Of a stretch of DNA of 64,000 nucleotides, positions 11,030-23,190 are shown in pieces; position 1 is the stretch's first letter, and every line of letters begins with the position of its first letter. Origin of the DNA: Adiantum capillus-veneris (taxonomy: Eukaryota > Streptophyta > Polypodiopsida > Polypodiales > Pteridaceae); the NCBI GenBank assembly GCA_014529385.2, contig CM043971.1:89791840-89855839 (forward strand), read 5' to 3'. Under the pieces are notes generated by a model. It was not told the DNA's origin and ran no database searches. It saw only the letters and a list, made by a program, of their open reading frames with translations. The translations under genes and the position numbers were made by a program.

Positions 11030-12730
11030 CTAGCGAGGTGGACCTGAGGGCAGGCTGAGACCAAGAGCTGCTCTTTGTGCCCGAGTAAGGACACCAGCAG
11101 GCTCCTCCACTTGCAGTGGCTTAACCACATGAGCAGCAGGTGATGGTTGAGGCACGGTGTTCACAGTAATCAAATTTATCTTCGGAAAGGTGAATTCGGG
11201 CTGGTTTTGAGTCGAGGCTGAAGACGTGGATGCCCTTTGTTTGGGACAATCCTTACTGTAGTGATCCTTCGAATCAGGGCAATGACGACAAGGAGGGGAC
11301 CCCTCAGGTAAAGGACACTTGCTCTGATAATGCCCATATTCTCCGCATCTGTAGCAGAGTATGGGACGATTGGAAGGACGAAACGGGGGACGAGGTGGTT
11401 GCTGCATGGAGTTGGAGGCTGAGGTGTAGAAACTTTGGGGAACTGAGGGAGTACTGGCATGATAAATGCTGTGGGGTGCAAAGTTGTTGTGCATACCTTG
11501 CTGCATAGGGGGTCTTGTCAGCAAAGGAGGCAACGGGTTTTGGTGGCTGTAGGGTGAGACCATGTTGGATGCAGGTGCTAGCCCTTGTTGGAGAGAAGGA
11601 CCAAGACTTTGCTGTATTTGTTGCAATACCTTGAGGTAGTAACAATCCTTGTCCTCATGTCCAGATTTTTCACAGAAGTGGCAGTAAACCCAAAGGGGAC
11701 ATTCCTGGGGAGGGTGCCCTGGAGAGCAGCATGAGCTACACCAAACCGTAGCTTTCGTCTCTTGCTGACACTTGAGCTCTTTGAGCTTGCGCTTAATGTG
11801 TTCCAATGTCTCATGATTTGGAGGCTTCTCTTGTCTAAGAGAGAAGGACCTCTCCTCTTGAAGAGCTCGCTGTAACTTTAGGGCTTCAAGTTCCCTGCGT
11901 AAAGAAGTTAAAGGATCAGCAGTACTACCTTCCGAGAACACAGAGGGAGTATCCATGTGAGGAGAGTTGTTGAACAGTTTCCTAGCCCCCTCTATCCTAG
12001 TAGCAGCTGCGATGAACTCCTCGAGCCTGGCGTCGGGTCGGAGACTCTCTCAGAGTTTTTGCTGAGAAGTTTTGGGAAGCGCCTTCTCCACCCACTTTTT
12101 AACCATGAATTCACCGGGTTGTTGGGGGAGCTTGGCCACCAGCGACTTAGTTTTAGTCATAAGCTCTGCAAAAGTCTCCTCAAGCTTGAGAACCATGTTG
12201 GCCAACTCATCCAACACCTTCTCCTGGTAGTCACCTGGCCTGAAAGCTGCACAGAACTGCTGTCTTAAGGCTGCCCAAGTTGCAAAATGGTTCTCTGCAA
12301 ATTGGCTGTACCATTTATCTGCTAGGCTATCCAGGGTGGATCGAAATAGTACCAAGTAAGGATCTTCTCTGTTCAGCCCATGCCCCCTACAGAGAGATAC
12401 AAATCTTCTTGCATGGTCGTCAGCATCTTCTGAAGAAAGTCCTTTGAAGGTAGGTAACTTGATGTTTACCTTGGCCAAAACACTAGCTAGTGGCTCCATG
12501 ATTCCTTGCTGAGCCTGTTGCTCAATAGCTTGCTGTAGTAGAATAGGAGAGAGATTTTCTGGAGAAGGTGATGGGGAACCTGATGAAGGAATGGGTGATG
12601 TGGTATGTGGAGGTATAGGTGATGAGGTTGAAGGATTTCTACAAGGTGTCAAAGGTCGTCTTCTATGATAGTACTTCAGAGGGATCAGTAGTGCGCTTTG
12701 ACGCTCAACTGACCTCCTTGTATGTGTCAT
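11030..12730 (-). pseudogene. Gypsy-1 gag (capsid plus three zinc knuckles), one internal stop
   Basis: The capsid part (12050-12730) has the retrotransposon gag pattern: IKLPTFKGLSSEDADDHAR, STLDSLADKWYSQF, WAALRQQFCAAFRPG and LVAKLPQQPG. A single in-frame TGA (12050-12052) separates it from the nucleocapsid part (11030-11956). That part has Cys/His knuckles CSSCCSPGHPPQEC, CHFCEKSGHEDKDC, CYRCGEYGHYQSKC and CRHCPDSKDHYSKDC, and a coiled-coil-like LRRELEALKLQRALQEE. It would package element RNA. The stop at 11030 lies beside the solo LTR insertion, so the present C-terminus follows from that insertion. I took Met at 12730 as the start. Confidence 0.9.
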
Positions 12731-12835
12731 GCAGTGACCACCAGTCCAACCAAGCTTGGGGCAAGAAAAATTTTGACAGGTCTAGACTCCACCAGACGAG
12801 ACCAGGTAAGTGACTAGACCCGGCTGGACCAGGGA

Positions 12836-12930
12836 CGAGACCAGCGACGAGGAGGACTAGACTAGGGTCGAGGAGGTCTAGACTAGGGACGAGGAGGACT
12901 AGACTAGGGTCGAGGAGGTCTAGATCAGGG
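12836..12930. repeat. minisatellite in the Gypsy-1 5' leader
   Basis: Alternating units of about 21-22 bp, GACGAGGAGGACTAGACTAGG and GTCGAGGAGGTCTAGACTAGG, repeat about four times between the 5' LTR and gag. The minus-strand ORF here (Leu/Val/Pro repeats) is a product of the repeat. Confidence 0.8.
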
Positions 12931-13114
12931 ACGAGGACAGGTTGGACCAGGTGAGAGGGGAGTAGACCAGTTGGACTAGGCAAGAGGAGAACAGTGCAAG
13001 GCCAGGTCGGCGAAGGTAGGTGAAGGTAGATAAACCTAACTAGCTTCAAGATTTGCACCTCACAATGTGAGATTTCAATTGAGGTCCCACCGTGATCGCC
13101 ATAATGAGAGCACC

Positions 13115-13706
13115 TGTAGCGCGGATAATGTGTCGTGCTCTATACAGTGTGGGTGCCCCTCAGTGCAATGTGCGTGACAATCTCACTCAAACAAATTGAA
13201 ACTCTCTCAAACAGAATGAAACACAGAAACAATGGATAACAACAGAGACACAACAGTGGACTAGAACATGTGGACTCAACTAGCTCAAGGAACCGTGTAC
13301 AGACTCTGGTGTGGCAGCACACTCAGCTCCAGCCCAAGACTCACAAGTACAATTGGGGTGTCGAGGCTCAGATGTGCAAGGATGGAGAGCAGTGCTCTGT
13401 GTAAAACTATGTGTAAGACTTGCTACCAAGACGACGACTACTCCACCAACCATAAAAGATAATGATAATGACCCAATGGCTACTACTCATAGATACAATC
13501 ATAAAGAGCCACCAACGGCCCATAAATGTCTGCCAGCTAAATGTGACCTGGCCACATGTCCACTAGGCCACCACCCGTATCCCTGCCACGTGCCACTGCC
13601 CAAGATTGTCCGTCTAGTGTGAACAGACCAGTCCAGTGTGAACAGACCAGACCAACTGTACTAACTGTAAGTGTCTCCTGTGAAAGTGACACTGTAGCCT
13701 GCTACA
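13115..13706 (-). repeat. Gypsy-1 5' LTR
   Basis: This is the 592-bp partner of 1622-2213, followed by the right target duplication GACTC (13707-13711). On the minus strand the sequence after the LTR is GGTGCTCTCATTATGGCG. This is not an initiator-Met primer site, and I could not assign a tRNA. Confidence 0.93.
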
Positions 13707-13711
13707 GACTC

Positions 13712-14340
13712 ATGCTCTTGCATAAACAAACTAGTGCCTGTTTCCATGCATCTTGGTGAGGAATCACCTCTTGACCGCTTCAAGAGTATCTCTTAAACTT
13801 GTATCAATTGCCCTTCTCTTCTTGTGACAAGCTCTCATACCAATCTCTTGCATTCCCTCTAACCACTAAATTGATACTTGCAAACTTTTGCATCTCACTT
13901 GGAACCGCACGTCATAAACATGTCAAGTCGAACTCATATGATGCAAGCCAATCGTCTGCATCCTTGCAACCTGTGAAAATTGATGGTTGCAATGGCACCA
14001 CCATTATCAAACCCCCTCAACATCGAAAATGTCGATACTTTACTGCTCAAAATCAAAAATTTGGGTGCACAATCGGCAATTTTCACTCCCCAACATGATC
14101 ACCAAAGGATGATGGAGCAAAAGACGTCGTGTGCACACTCACACACCAGAAACCTCAACATAGCACAAGGTATTCCCTTAATTTTCTCACCTCACTTGCC
14201 ACCACTCAAAATCTCAATGAAGATACTACCGACAATCCCCATTCAAACTCCAAACACCTCGAGCTACGAGCTCTTGCTTGCCCGCAGACACTACAAGGTG
14301 AGTCGAGTTGATCAACACTTAAATCACACTTGATGTGGGA
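13712..14340 (-). pseudogene. old retroelement gag, N-terminal part, interrupted by Gypsy-1
   Basis: The minus strand reads a capsid-like segment with GCKDADDWLASYEFDLT, then INLVVRGNARDWYESL. These are the Gypsy gag hallmarks 'DA..WL..YE' and 'A..WY..L'. It has stop codons and runs into 13711, and the same gag continues beyond the left end of Gypsy-1 at 1616. It is too decayed to assign a lineage. The plus-strand ORFs here are shadows. Confidence 0.6.
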
Positions 14341-15360
14341 ACAAAATATACAAGTAAAACCATGAAAAACTCAAAAACTACAGCCACAAAAGTCCTCTCT
14401 CAAACCATTGCAAAACCTTCACCAAACTCCACTCTGTTGGACTCTTTGGGGTAGCCCCAACCCTAATGGCACCGATACAGGGTCACATAGTCTTGCAGAA
14501 AGCCGCACCTTCTTCCCTCAATTCCTCGCACACACACATCCATGGAAACCTCAGAACTTCCATAGACTCTCCCAAGTGCAAAATCGAAGAGAAAAATCTC
14601 TCATTCACTCCTCCACACACTCGAAAACGGGATGCAAACGCGATGGGATTGCATAGGACCACCTATACGAACCTGCTTCCTCCCACGCATAGAGAGGTGA
14701 AAGTGCTGATTCTTGGCTTCAAAATTTCTCCTTCATTCTGAACCATCACGGCACCATGAGTGATGTGTCAATTTTCCCCCTTTTCACACCTTTTTGACCA
14801 TTTTTTGACTTTTCTGGGCCTAGTTTTGGTCAATTTTGACATAGGACATGTACTTTTTCGCAGGAAAAATCTCAAAAGGACTCCAAAATCCACAAAATTT
14901 TGTAGGCTTGGTCCTTGATACCCAAATCTCATTTCCACATTCTCACATACCATTTTTGGCCACTCCTAGGGCGGATCTTGCATTGCTAAATATCAGGCAT
15001 CGCAAATAGAAAGTACTGCACGTGCCAAACTTCTCGGGTGAGACGGGGGTGCCCACACTTGTTTCTTACAGTATTTACATTCTAAAAATCTCAAAAACAT
15101 TCCCTAGATCCAAAAGAGGCCACTCCAAACCACACAAAAGCCTTTGATACAGGGTCCATGCATGTGTGTGTGCCGGATTACCGACATGCGACATGACTGT
15201 TTGCCATATATACATCATACTTGAAACCAAATCTCACATTAGAAAACCTTCCAAATGCATATAAACATCTCCTTATATACACATTTTCATGCATATAACC
15301 ACTACTATGTACATACCAAAAGTGGTTTATCAACATCTTTGTAAGAGACCTTGCATTGGT
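14341..15360. other. unassigned intergenic sequence
   Basis: About 1 kb with no convincing coding pattern on either strand. It may include LTR or leader sequence of the old minus-strand gag element to its left or of the plus-strand gag element to its right. I found no TG...CA pair or primer site to prove this. Confidence 0.4.
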
Positions 15361-18300
15361 CAGATTAGTGACTAGACCATGATAAATGAGACCATCTCAA
15401 GTGGCCAAATGTGTCAAGACTAAGTACAATGGCTTGGGAGATCCATATGCACACATGTCACTCTTCAAACAAGTTTTGAGAGCCGACCAGGTGGAAAATT
15501 TCCATACTCAATAAGAGGGATTCGGTTTGACATTGGAAGGAATAGCCTTGACATGGTTCCAACCTTTAAATAGTAGAGATTTTACTCATATAGATAAACT
15601 TCTATGTGAATTCAGTGATAAATTCTCTAGAAATGAAATCAAGCACAAAATTGTGTCCCAAATCTACACCTTCAAGTAGAAAGAGAATGAGAAAGTGAAG
15701 GAAGATTCACTTTGCTTCAAACATTACATAGAGTGATGTCCCACACGAGAGATACAACAATAGAAAATTTTATCAATTCTCTTTATAGAGGGCTAAATGA
15801 ATGAAACTCTCAACAAATATCTACACTTAAAAGGATGTACCACCTTTGAGCAAGTCAGTAGAAAGCTTTATATCTAGCTGAAAATTGTAAGATATACGAA
15901 GATGTGATGGAAGAGACAGAGAATACGATTAGTACAACCTTTTCTATGACAAATGAATCCACAACAAAGTTGAACAAGCAAGTTACGACCATTTTGAATG
16001 TTGATCAATTGGTTAATTAAGAAAGTTGTAAGGAGAATGAACCAAGGACCCATATATACAAAAACAAAAAATGAGGAGATGTGACACTTGTGGAGAGGAT
16101 CATCCCACATGGTGTAGCACTCAGCCAAGATTGCAACATATGCTAACGAAACAACCATCTCTTCTGAACAATAGTAGAGCAGTAGTCAACTACACTCAAC
16201 CAGCTGAACCACATGAGAGCCAATCATTGGTGAGTCCTTCTTCGTATTACAACAAGCCTAGAGATACCTACAACATGATGCTAGAGTATATCTCTTATGG
16301 TAGAGATACCTATCCTTTATGGCAAAGTTAGGAATTGATTGCACAACCATCATATGTGCCACAACCTATGAAAAATCATCATATGATGAACAAGAACACC
16401 TTAATGTTCATAGCCAATCAAGAGTATGGATCAAAAACCATTCTCTCTAGGTAAGAACAACCATTGGATGCACCACTAGCTAAGCAACAAGTAGGACCAT
16501 GCTACAATTGTGGAGATGATAATTTGGCAAAGAGTTGTCCACACAAGGGTGAACGTAAAGAGAATTTTGGATTTTGTGATGAATGTGCAATCACTCATGT
16601 TCTTTTGGACTGTCCCAAAAATCTTGATAACAACGGGAAAGAAACAATGAATGTTGTTGGAGTGTTACCTTAGTCAAGCGGATTGGAGGTAGAATCCACA
16701 ATTCCTATGAATGTGGTAACAAGAGCTCATGCTCAAGAAGTTGCCAAAGTTGAACTTGCCAAGGAGGAACATAAACTACCTATTCAGACCAAAATTGAGA
16801 GCATATCAATGAGGACTCAAAGAAAATATTGAAAAGCTAAATGAGACAAAATGAAAGCAAAGAGGCTGAAAGAAAAAACCGCAGAGAAAACCGCCTTAGA
16901 AATCGAGCTGCAACAAACCCTATGAGCAACTAAAACAAGAAAAGGAAAACAAGGAATAAGTGGAGAAAGAAAAATCATTCAAGATATCACTGGGAGGTTC
17001 AATCTTGGTGGACAAAGTTATAGAACATTTAGAGGCTCTAATACAAGCCTATGAGGTGAGACTAAAAACCAACTAGAGTCTAGAATGAATATGATTGACC
17101 TACCTGCATCTTGAAGTCAAAAAACAAAGGCTCAAAATGTGTAAATGCACATAGAGATAGCTCAAGATCTGATGGATCCAGAGAAACTAAACATCTCTAA
17201 ACATGAATTTTTAATCCACCAAAGAGATAGAGGAGTTGAGCACAAAGAGATTGAAACAAATGATCACATGAAACTAGAGATAGAAACACCATTGGACACA
17301 AGGGTAGTGGCGAATACCTCAAATGACTCAAAGTCAGAAGTGAGGATGCCAATTCTTGAAGTGGAAGAGCCATGGCCATAAGCCTTATGGGAAAAGATAC
17401 AAAATAAAAAGGTTGGTAGTGCAAATTTTAGTCTACACTTATCACTGAAATCAACATGGATCAGGAGTTTTACCCAAGAGACATACAATCACTGTATGGT
17501 GTTCCTGGATCTATAGCACCTAAAGAGAGCAAACCATACTCTTCCATCATATATTGGAGCACATGAAGCCAAATTTGAGGTTAGAGTGGTACCATCTCAG
17601 TGGAAATCCACACAAAAAATGATAAATACTAAAAGGTTGCACGAATTGATGTCTACTCCTATACAATGCACGATTACTCTCTCAAAGTTGTTGAAAATCA
17701 GACCACATCTATGGGGAGAAGTGGGCAAAAATCTAGGAAAGATGGGAATGAAAATTCCTCTTCAAGATATTCCGTTAGATGATCAAATGGGTAAAATGAC
17801 ACAAGAGAAATCTAAGGCCAATTTAGTACCTACAAACAAGGTGGGAGATTATTGTGAAGGAGAAGAAGGAAATACAACCTTGACAATGGAGCACAAAGGA
17901 GTCAAAACAATGGCCATACTTGATAGTGGGAATAGAGTGGTCATTTTCATAAAATAAATTTGAAAAAAAAAGGGAAAAATTGACTCTTAGAAAAACCAAA
18001 ATGAAACTGCAACTTGCAGATGGTTATATAGAGAGACCTATGGGTATGCTGGAACAAATAGTTGTAACATCTTGTGGGATAGAATGTCAACATACCTTTG
18101 TAATAAAGAAAAGATAACAATTTTGATATCATTTTGGGACGTCCATTCAACTTAAAATGGTACAAGATTGGGGCTACGACCACATCTACTTGAGGTAAAG
18201 AGGTTACAACCATGATCAATGTGAAAGACCATTGCTATAGAGATATCACAAAGACACCTATTGAGGAGTTAAATTTAGCAAACCATAAATGAACCAAAAA

Positions 18301-18700
18301 TCCCAACATGGCTACAGACTAAAACACACCTTGGATGTGTGGAACTTTTGAGTGTGGGAGTTTGGTGAGAGAAGGTTGCATCTTAGAAATAACGGTAGAA
18401 GACAAAGATTACATCCGAGAACCATTTCTTGAGGTTTTATTTGAGCCATTTGGATGGGAACAAATCTTGGCTAATCTATATGTGTGCATAAATGAAACAA
18501 CACCTACAAAGTTTGTGATGAGGAAGGCTACGACATAGCTCCCTATTTTATGATAAATGTGTTGAAGGAAGCTAATTGAAATTGTGACTATGAAAGCAAA
18601 AAATGTGAGACAAACAATTGTGTTATGAATCATGATGCAAAAGCACAAACAAAGGAAGAAAAGCAACCATAAGAGTTTCTCATCATTGACATACCTAAAC
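15361..18700 (+). pseudogene. decayed Gypsy-like gag-protease element without visible polymerase
   Basis: Plus-strand reading in shifting frames gives a capsid segment at about 15520-15680 (LEGIALTWFQPLNSRDF, then LLCEFSDKFSRNEIK). Cys/His clusters follow at 16072-16140 (RRCDTCGEDHPTWC) and 16495-16625 (GPCYNCGDDNLAKSCPHKG, CDECAITHVLLDC). A protease follows at about 17890-18090 (VKTMAILDSGNRVVIF, then MKLQLADGYIERPMGMLEQ). Downstream stretches 18335-18538 (FEPFGWEQILANLYVC) and 18845-19162 belong to the same decayed protein but have no RT motif. Stops and frame breaks are frequent. It is an old element, perhaps non-autonomous. Confidence 0.65.
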
Positions 18701-20528
18701 AATTATAGTTGTTTCAAGGAAGTCAACTCCAAAAAATGCACAATTGAAAGAAGATGAAGAAGCAATGTTTCCAAGTTCCACATTAGCACATATGTTCAAC
18801 AAAATCAAGATCAAGAGTCGAACAAGGATAAGGAAAAAGATCACTTGTCTCCTACAATGATCAAATTCAACATATATGGAGAAATAGAACTCAAAATTAC
18901 ATGTTCATCTATGATAAATTCGTATGTGACAATGAATCTAATGTCTTATGGCTCTTGGATAATGATGGGAAAGCCACCAATCAACGATTTAGAAGAAACA
19001 GTGTACACAACTTCTAAAAAGCCAATTCCTAGCTTTGGCATGGCAAAATCCATACTCAAGTTGCACACTAAGGAGTTCAAGGACATTTTTAACATAATCA
19101 ACTCCTGTTACATCCAAGAGAGTCCGGTCTTGATAAAAAGCTTGATGAACATCTTCTTTTGACAACAGAAAAAAGCTTCAATAACAACACCACAAATAGT
19201 CCCAAAAGCATCTTAGATCCATGCAAAAAAGAAACAACCAACCATAGCATAAAAAGGTAAAGCTAAAGCAAACTTGAAGCAAATCAATCTTGCAAGTCAA
19301 TTTTATCTTAAAAGATTCTCCATCAAAATTCTTGCATAGCCTCTGCCTCAAAAGCCAAATCATTGAAAAAAATGAAATCCTAAGCAAAAAGTTTATTAAG
19401 CAAAGTTTTCATCACAACAAAGCCTTGAAAAGTTTATCAAGCAAAGTTTTCATCACAACAAAGCCTAAAAAAAGGTTGAAAAGATTCAACCAAGTGTTAG
19501 TATCCCAAGAGCATATCAAAGTCAAAGATCTAGTTTTGATACACCAATCACAAGTTCAACCTCAACAACAAAATGTAATAGGGTGGGTAGCATCAAATGA
19601 GTCAATCACTGCTCAAGGCTACTTTCAAGGAAACACTAATGCAAAAAGCCTAAAGTGATAGCTTGGACCTACTCACCTCAAGAAAACAATTCTAGAAAAA
19701 TCCGAGCTATCAATGAAAGACAAACATCTCAATTAAGAGAAAGAACAACTACAAAAGGCAAAAGAAAATACCTTCAAAGAACAAGCAATGCAACAAGTAT
19801 GGGTACCAAAGTTAGACTTCTACCAAGCTACCCAACAAAGGATGATTCCAATCAAGCTACTCAAAGCACAACGATTTTATGAAGGTAACTCTCAAATATG
19901 GTTACCAATAGTAGTAGCTCAACCTTGAACAACAAAGATTAGTCATGTGGCACAAGGCTCCACCCAAAGGCAAGCAATCACAACCAAGAGCCAATAGAAT
20001 CTAATCATAACCGAGGGTGATACAACCTCCAGATAGATACCTTGTCTTCTACCACAAAATCAAGGCTTTTACAATGTTAATAATCAGAAATGGATGCAAA
20101 ATCCTAGTGTCTATCTAGTCATAGAGCAAAAGGGAAAAATGCAAAATATGGTCGCACGAAGACTGACAACAATGTAGGCCCCAAAATTCCTATTGAAAAC
20201 TCAATCACCAAGAACCCACATCAAAAACCACTTCTCATGGGAGATAAAGAAAAGGCTCCAGCAATCCCTACCACAATCGTAGAACTTGTCTCACAAAGTA
20301 GTATCAACATACGACAAACAAATCAAGAGGAGCAGAAGTATGCCAACCTACTGGACAAAATGATGGCATCCAAAGACTAAAACAATGAAGGATGCTTAAA
20401 TCTCAAAAAACTATGGAATTAGGTTTCTGTCCGAACAGGTACGTCCAAGTTGCCAATAAAAATACATGGCAACGTAAGAGTCAAAGTCGAGCAGCTAAGC
20501 CACTAAATGAGAGAGGTGTTAGTCCTTT
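18701..20528 (+). other. tail of the decayed element, no enzyme domain seen
   Basis: Short Lys/Gln-rich open stretches (19290-19658, 19655-19882) continue in the same low-GC style. A direct duplication, AAAGTTTATCAAGCAAAGTTTTCATCACAACAAAGCCT-like, occurs at about 19388-19428 and 19430-19466. I see no RT, RNase H or integrase motif in any frame. Confidence 0.4.
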
Positions 20529-20796
20529 GGGGGGGGGGGGGGGGAGGGGGGGGGTTCTCTTAATGTGACTATCATGTGAGTACAACAGAAGGGGTTGTTA
20601 ATTTTTATTTTTTCTCACATTTTTTAATTACAAAGGGGTACTATAAAATGAAATTGGAAAAAAATTTACAGATTGAATGGACAGGGTATATTTTATTTGT
20701 AAAAAAATCACAAATAAAGAGTTCAAAAAATTAATCCTTAAACACATGTGATATACACAATTTATACATAGTGACCCCTCCCCCCCCCCCTAGAGC
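20529..20796. mobile_element. short G-tract-bounded element (putative MITE), copy A
   Basis: About 270 bp start in a G run (20529-20554, one A inside) and end in a C run plus CTAGAG (20775-20796). The AT-rich interior shares blocks with 47947-48208: TTTCTCACATTTT near the left, and TCCTTRAAR...GATATRYA...ACATA-AGTGAYCCCCT near the right end. It carries no ORF. Two copies with the same ends suggest a short non-autonomous DNA element, but I could not show a target duplication. Confidence 0.5.
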
Positions 20797-21230
20797 GCTA
20801 GTCCCAAAGCTTCAAGTAATATTCTCTATGGTCTATGAGTCTTAGCTATTCTAGGTATTGCTCAAGCTAGAAGAGTTGAGCATATTTAAGTTGTGTCGCT
20901 CATGCTGGTATGGGTGAGCATAAGAGTCAAAGTCTATGTACTTTAAGTCTAGTGAAGTGAAAGAGGAAGTCCAAAAGACACTCACACACTAAGCACAATG
21001 AGGTAAGAGTGGAGAAGCTTCTACATCAAAAACTCTCCTTGGAAGCATGGAAGCTATTGCGAAATCCTTTGATGTCACATGTGCTACATTAGTTCCAATT
21101 GCTTAGACACTCTTCCTTTGTTTCTCCCAAGCACTCACCTTGCATGAACAGGTACTTTAAGTCTAACTGCTCAACTTCAATAAGAGCATATACCAAAGGC
21201 ACTTTTTTTTCCACCTGGTTTTTCCAAAGG
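20797..21230 (+). other. sequence upstream of Gypsy-2 gag, unassigned
   Basis: About 430 bp without clear coding content. It could contain the Gypsy-2 leader. I could not find a 5' LTR by matching to sequence after 27.7 kb. Confidence 0.35.
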
Positions 21231-22058
21231 TCAGATTGTCATGTGGCTCAATTTGAGACCAAGTGGCAAGCAAGTGGACACCAGGTTATATATGGTGATG
21301 ATATAAAATTGGAGCAATTTGCAGCAACACTGGAGGGCAAGGCCATGAGTTGGTTTAGCTAATACAAAATTGCACATTTTGCAACCTATGCTGCATTTCG
21401 AGTGGCATTTTTGCAAAGATGTAGAAAGGAGAAGAATCTGATTGATATTTTAAAGGAAATTAGAGACAGCAAACAAGGGAATATGTTGGTGGAAGATTAT
21501 GCTAAAAAAATCAGAATTTTGGTGGAGAGATTGCAGGGTAATGAGAGACCCATAGATGAGATGTTGGCAGGTTATTTCTTGAAAGGTTTGAGAAAGGGAT
21601 TAAAGAATGATGTGGTGAGCATTGACATTGTAGGTGGCTTCATTAATTTGGTCACAACTATAGCAAGAGTTGAAAAAAGACTTGGTATGACCAAGACAAA
21701 AACCAGAAGCAAGGGTAGTTTTGAATTTGAGGATGAGTTTGATACTGAGTCTAAAGTTGATACAAAGAGTGATTCCGAGGGGTCATTAAACAGTGAGGCT
21801 AAAAGTAGCAAAGGGAAGCACAAGAAGAAGAAGCATGGTAGTAAGAAGAGAAAATATAAGAAGGATAAAGAGGAGGAAGTGATTAATCAGTTGAAGAAAA
21901 TTGGATATTCCATTGTAGCCCCCAAGGAAAAGCATATTGTCAGATTTGTGAAAGGGAAGGACATAACACAGCTCAGTGTTGGTCCAATCCCAACAATAGA
22001 GGTAGATCCACTCCTAATGCAGGAAGAGGGAGAAATGATGCTGAAACCAATCATATAG
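21231..22058 (+). pseudogene. Gypsy-2 gag
   Basis: The capsid pattern is clear: IKLEQFAATLEGKAMSWF, then a TAA at 21360-21362 where a residue would continue, then FRVAFLQRCRKEKNLIDIL, YAKKIRILVERLQ and MLAGYFLKGLRKGLKNDV. A Lys/Ser-rich tail follows (KSSKGKHKKKKHGSKKRKYKK). About 100 bp downstream a degraded CxxCxxH knuckle (PCVYCGHQ) is seen at 22159-22185, followed by a frame break. It would form the particle shell and bind RNA. Confidence 0.82.
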
Positions 22059-22866
22059 CTCCTTTTAGAGGGAGACCACCATTTCAGAGGCCTCCTCGAC
22101 CTCTAAGACCACCTTGGAGAAATCAAGACAATAATCAAAGAGGACCACCAGATATTATGCCATGTGTGTATTGTGGTCACCAGACCATTGGGTTGGTCAG
22201 AATTATGCCTTGTGGGTTAAGCATTGAGAGGAGAGAGGAATACCAGTGGTACCCTACAATCATGATAATTAACAAGTTAACCCACAACAACAATAACAAA
22301 ATCAACCACCAGCTCAAGCCAATGTAATCATCATTGATATTGATGAGCAACAACCAGCAGGGGAGTTACTTGAAGAAAATCGGAAGAAACAACCTCAAGA
22401 GCATTGTGATGAATGGGCTTGTGATTGTAATCAAGCTTGGGAAGATCAGGAGATAGATGTCATGGATATTACTAGGTCTAAGGGAAAAGGTCCTATAGAT
22501 TGGAAGCAGAAAAAAGGAATCCAAGATCAAGTTCAGAAAAAGGTTCAGAAGGATCAACACAATCAGAAGGTGGATGACATTACTTCAATTATTGAAGAGG
22601 ATAAATTGCAACAACACTATGAAAGACCTTTAGTACCAAAGGATGATAAGGATTGGTTTGAGGTATTAATAAACTCTCCTTTATAGATATCTTTGGATCA
22701 GTTATTATGTATGGTTCTAGCCTTCAAAGAAAAGTTTTTGAATAGATTGTTATCAAGAGAGTCTCCAATTTCAACAAATCATATGCTTGAGATTGTTGTG
22801 AACAATGTTGATCCAGCAGATGTGGACTTTGTGGTTCCAATTATTAAGGTGGTATTTTAGAGCACC

Positions 22867-23190
22867 TTGTTTGAAGAAGTGTTGCTGGATGGAGGATCTG
22901 GAGTCAACATATTGGCTGAGTCTATCTATTATAAAATGAAGTTGGGTAAATTGGAGCCAGTACCATTTCAGGTGAAGATGGCAAATCAAAGGAGAGTTCA
23001 ACCCTTTGGAATTTTGAGGCAGCAAGCTATTTATATTGCAGGTATTAGATTTCAGGTGAATTTTTTTGTGTTGAAGATGGAGAAGGATAATACCTCCTAT
23101 GATATGTTGTTGGGAAGGCCTTGGTTCAGATTGGCTAACGTCAAGCAGGATTGGCGAGAGAATGAAGTTGTTATCAAGAAAGGGAAGTAG
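22867..23190 (+). pseudogene. Gypsy-2 aspartic protease
   Basis: The active site reads FEEVLLDGGSGVNILAES. The C-terminal flap region is SYDMLLGRPWFRLANVKQDW, followed by VVIKKGK. The 107-aa open stretch is the full usual length for a Gypsy retropepsin core. It is bounded upstream by a TAG at 22858-22860. Confidence 0.88.

Larger units (their letters stand above)
1622..13706 (-). mobile_element. Gypsy-1: complete Ty3/Gypsy LTR retrotransposon
   Basis: This 12,085-bp element lies on the minus strand between two 592-bp LTRs (1622-2213 and 13115-13706). Both LTRs start TGTAG and end CTACA. The flanks carry a perfect 5-bp target duplication, GACTC, at 1617-1621 and 13707-13711. The order on the minus strand is LTR, leader, gag with zinc knuckles, protease, RT, RNase H, integrase, extra ORF, LTR. 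RT before integrase makes it Ty3/Gypsy. No chromodomain follows the integrase, which with the additional 3' ORF suggests the non-chromovirus (Tat/Athila-like) branch. By eye the LTRs differ at about 35 of 592 positions (about 94% identity), so it is old. Pol carries several stops and one frameshift, so it is inactive. It inserted into an older gag locus and itself received a solo Copia LTR. Confidence 0.93.

Noticed and set aside
13081-13114. Primer-binding site after the Gypsy-1 5' LTR
   Set aside because: The sequence GGTGCTCTCATTATGG does not fit the initiator-Met site, and I could not assign another tRNA with confidence.
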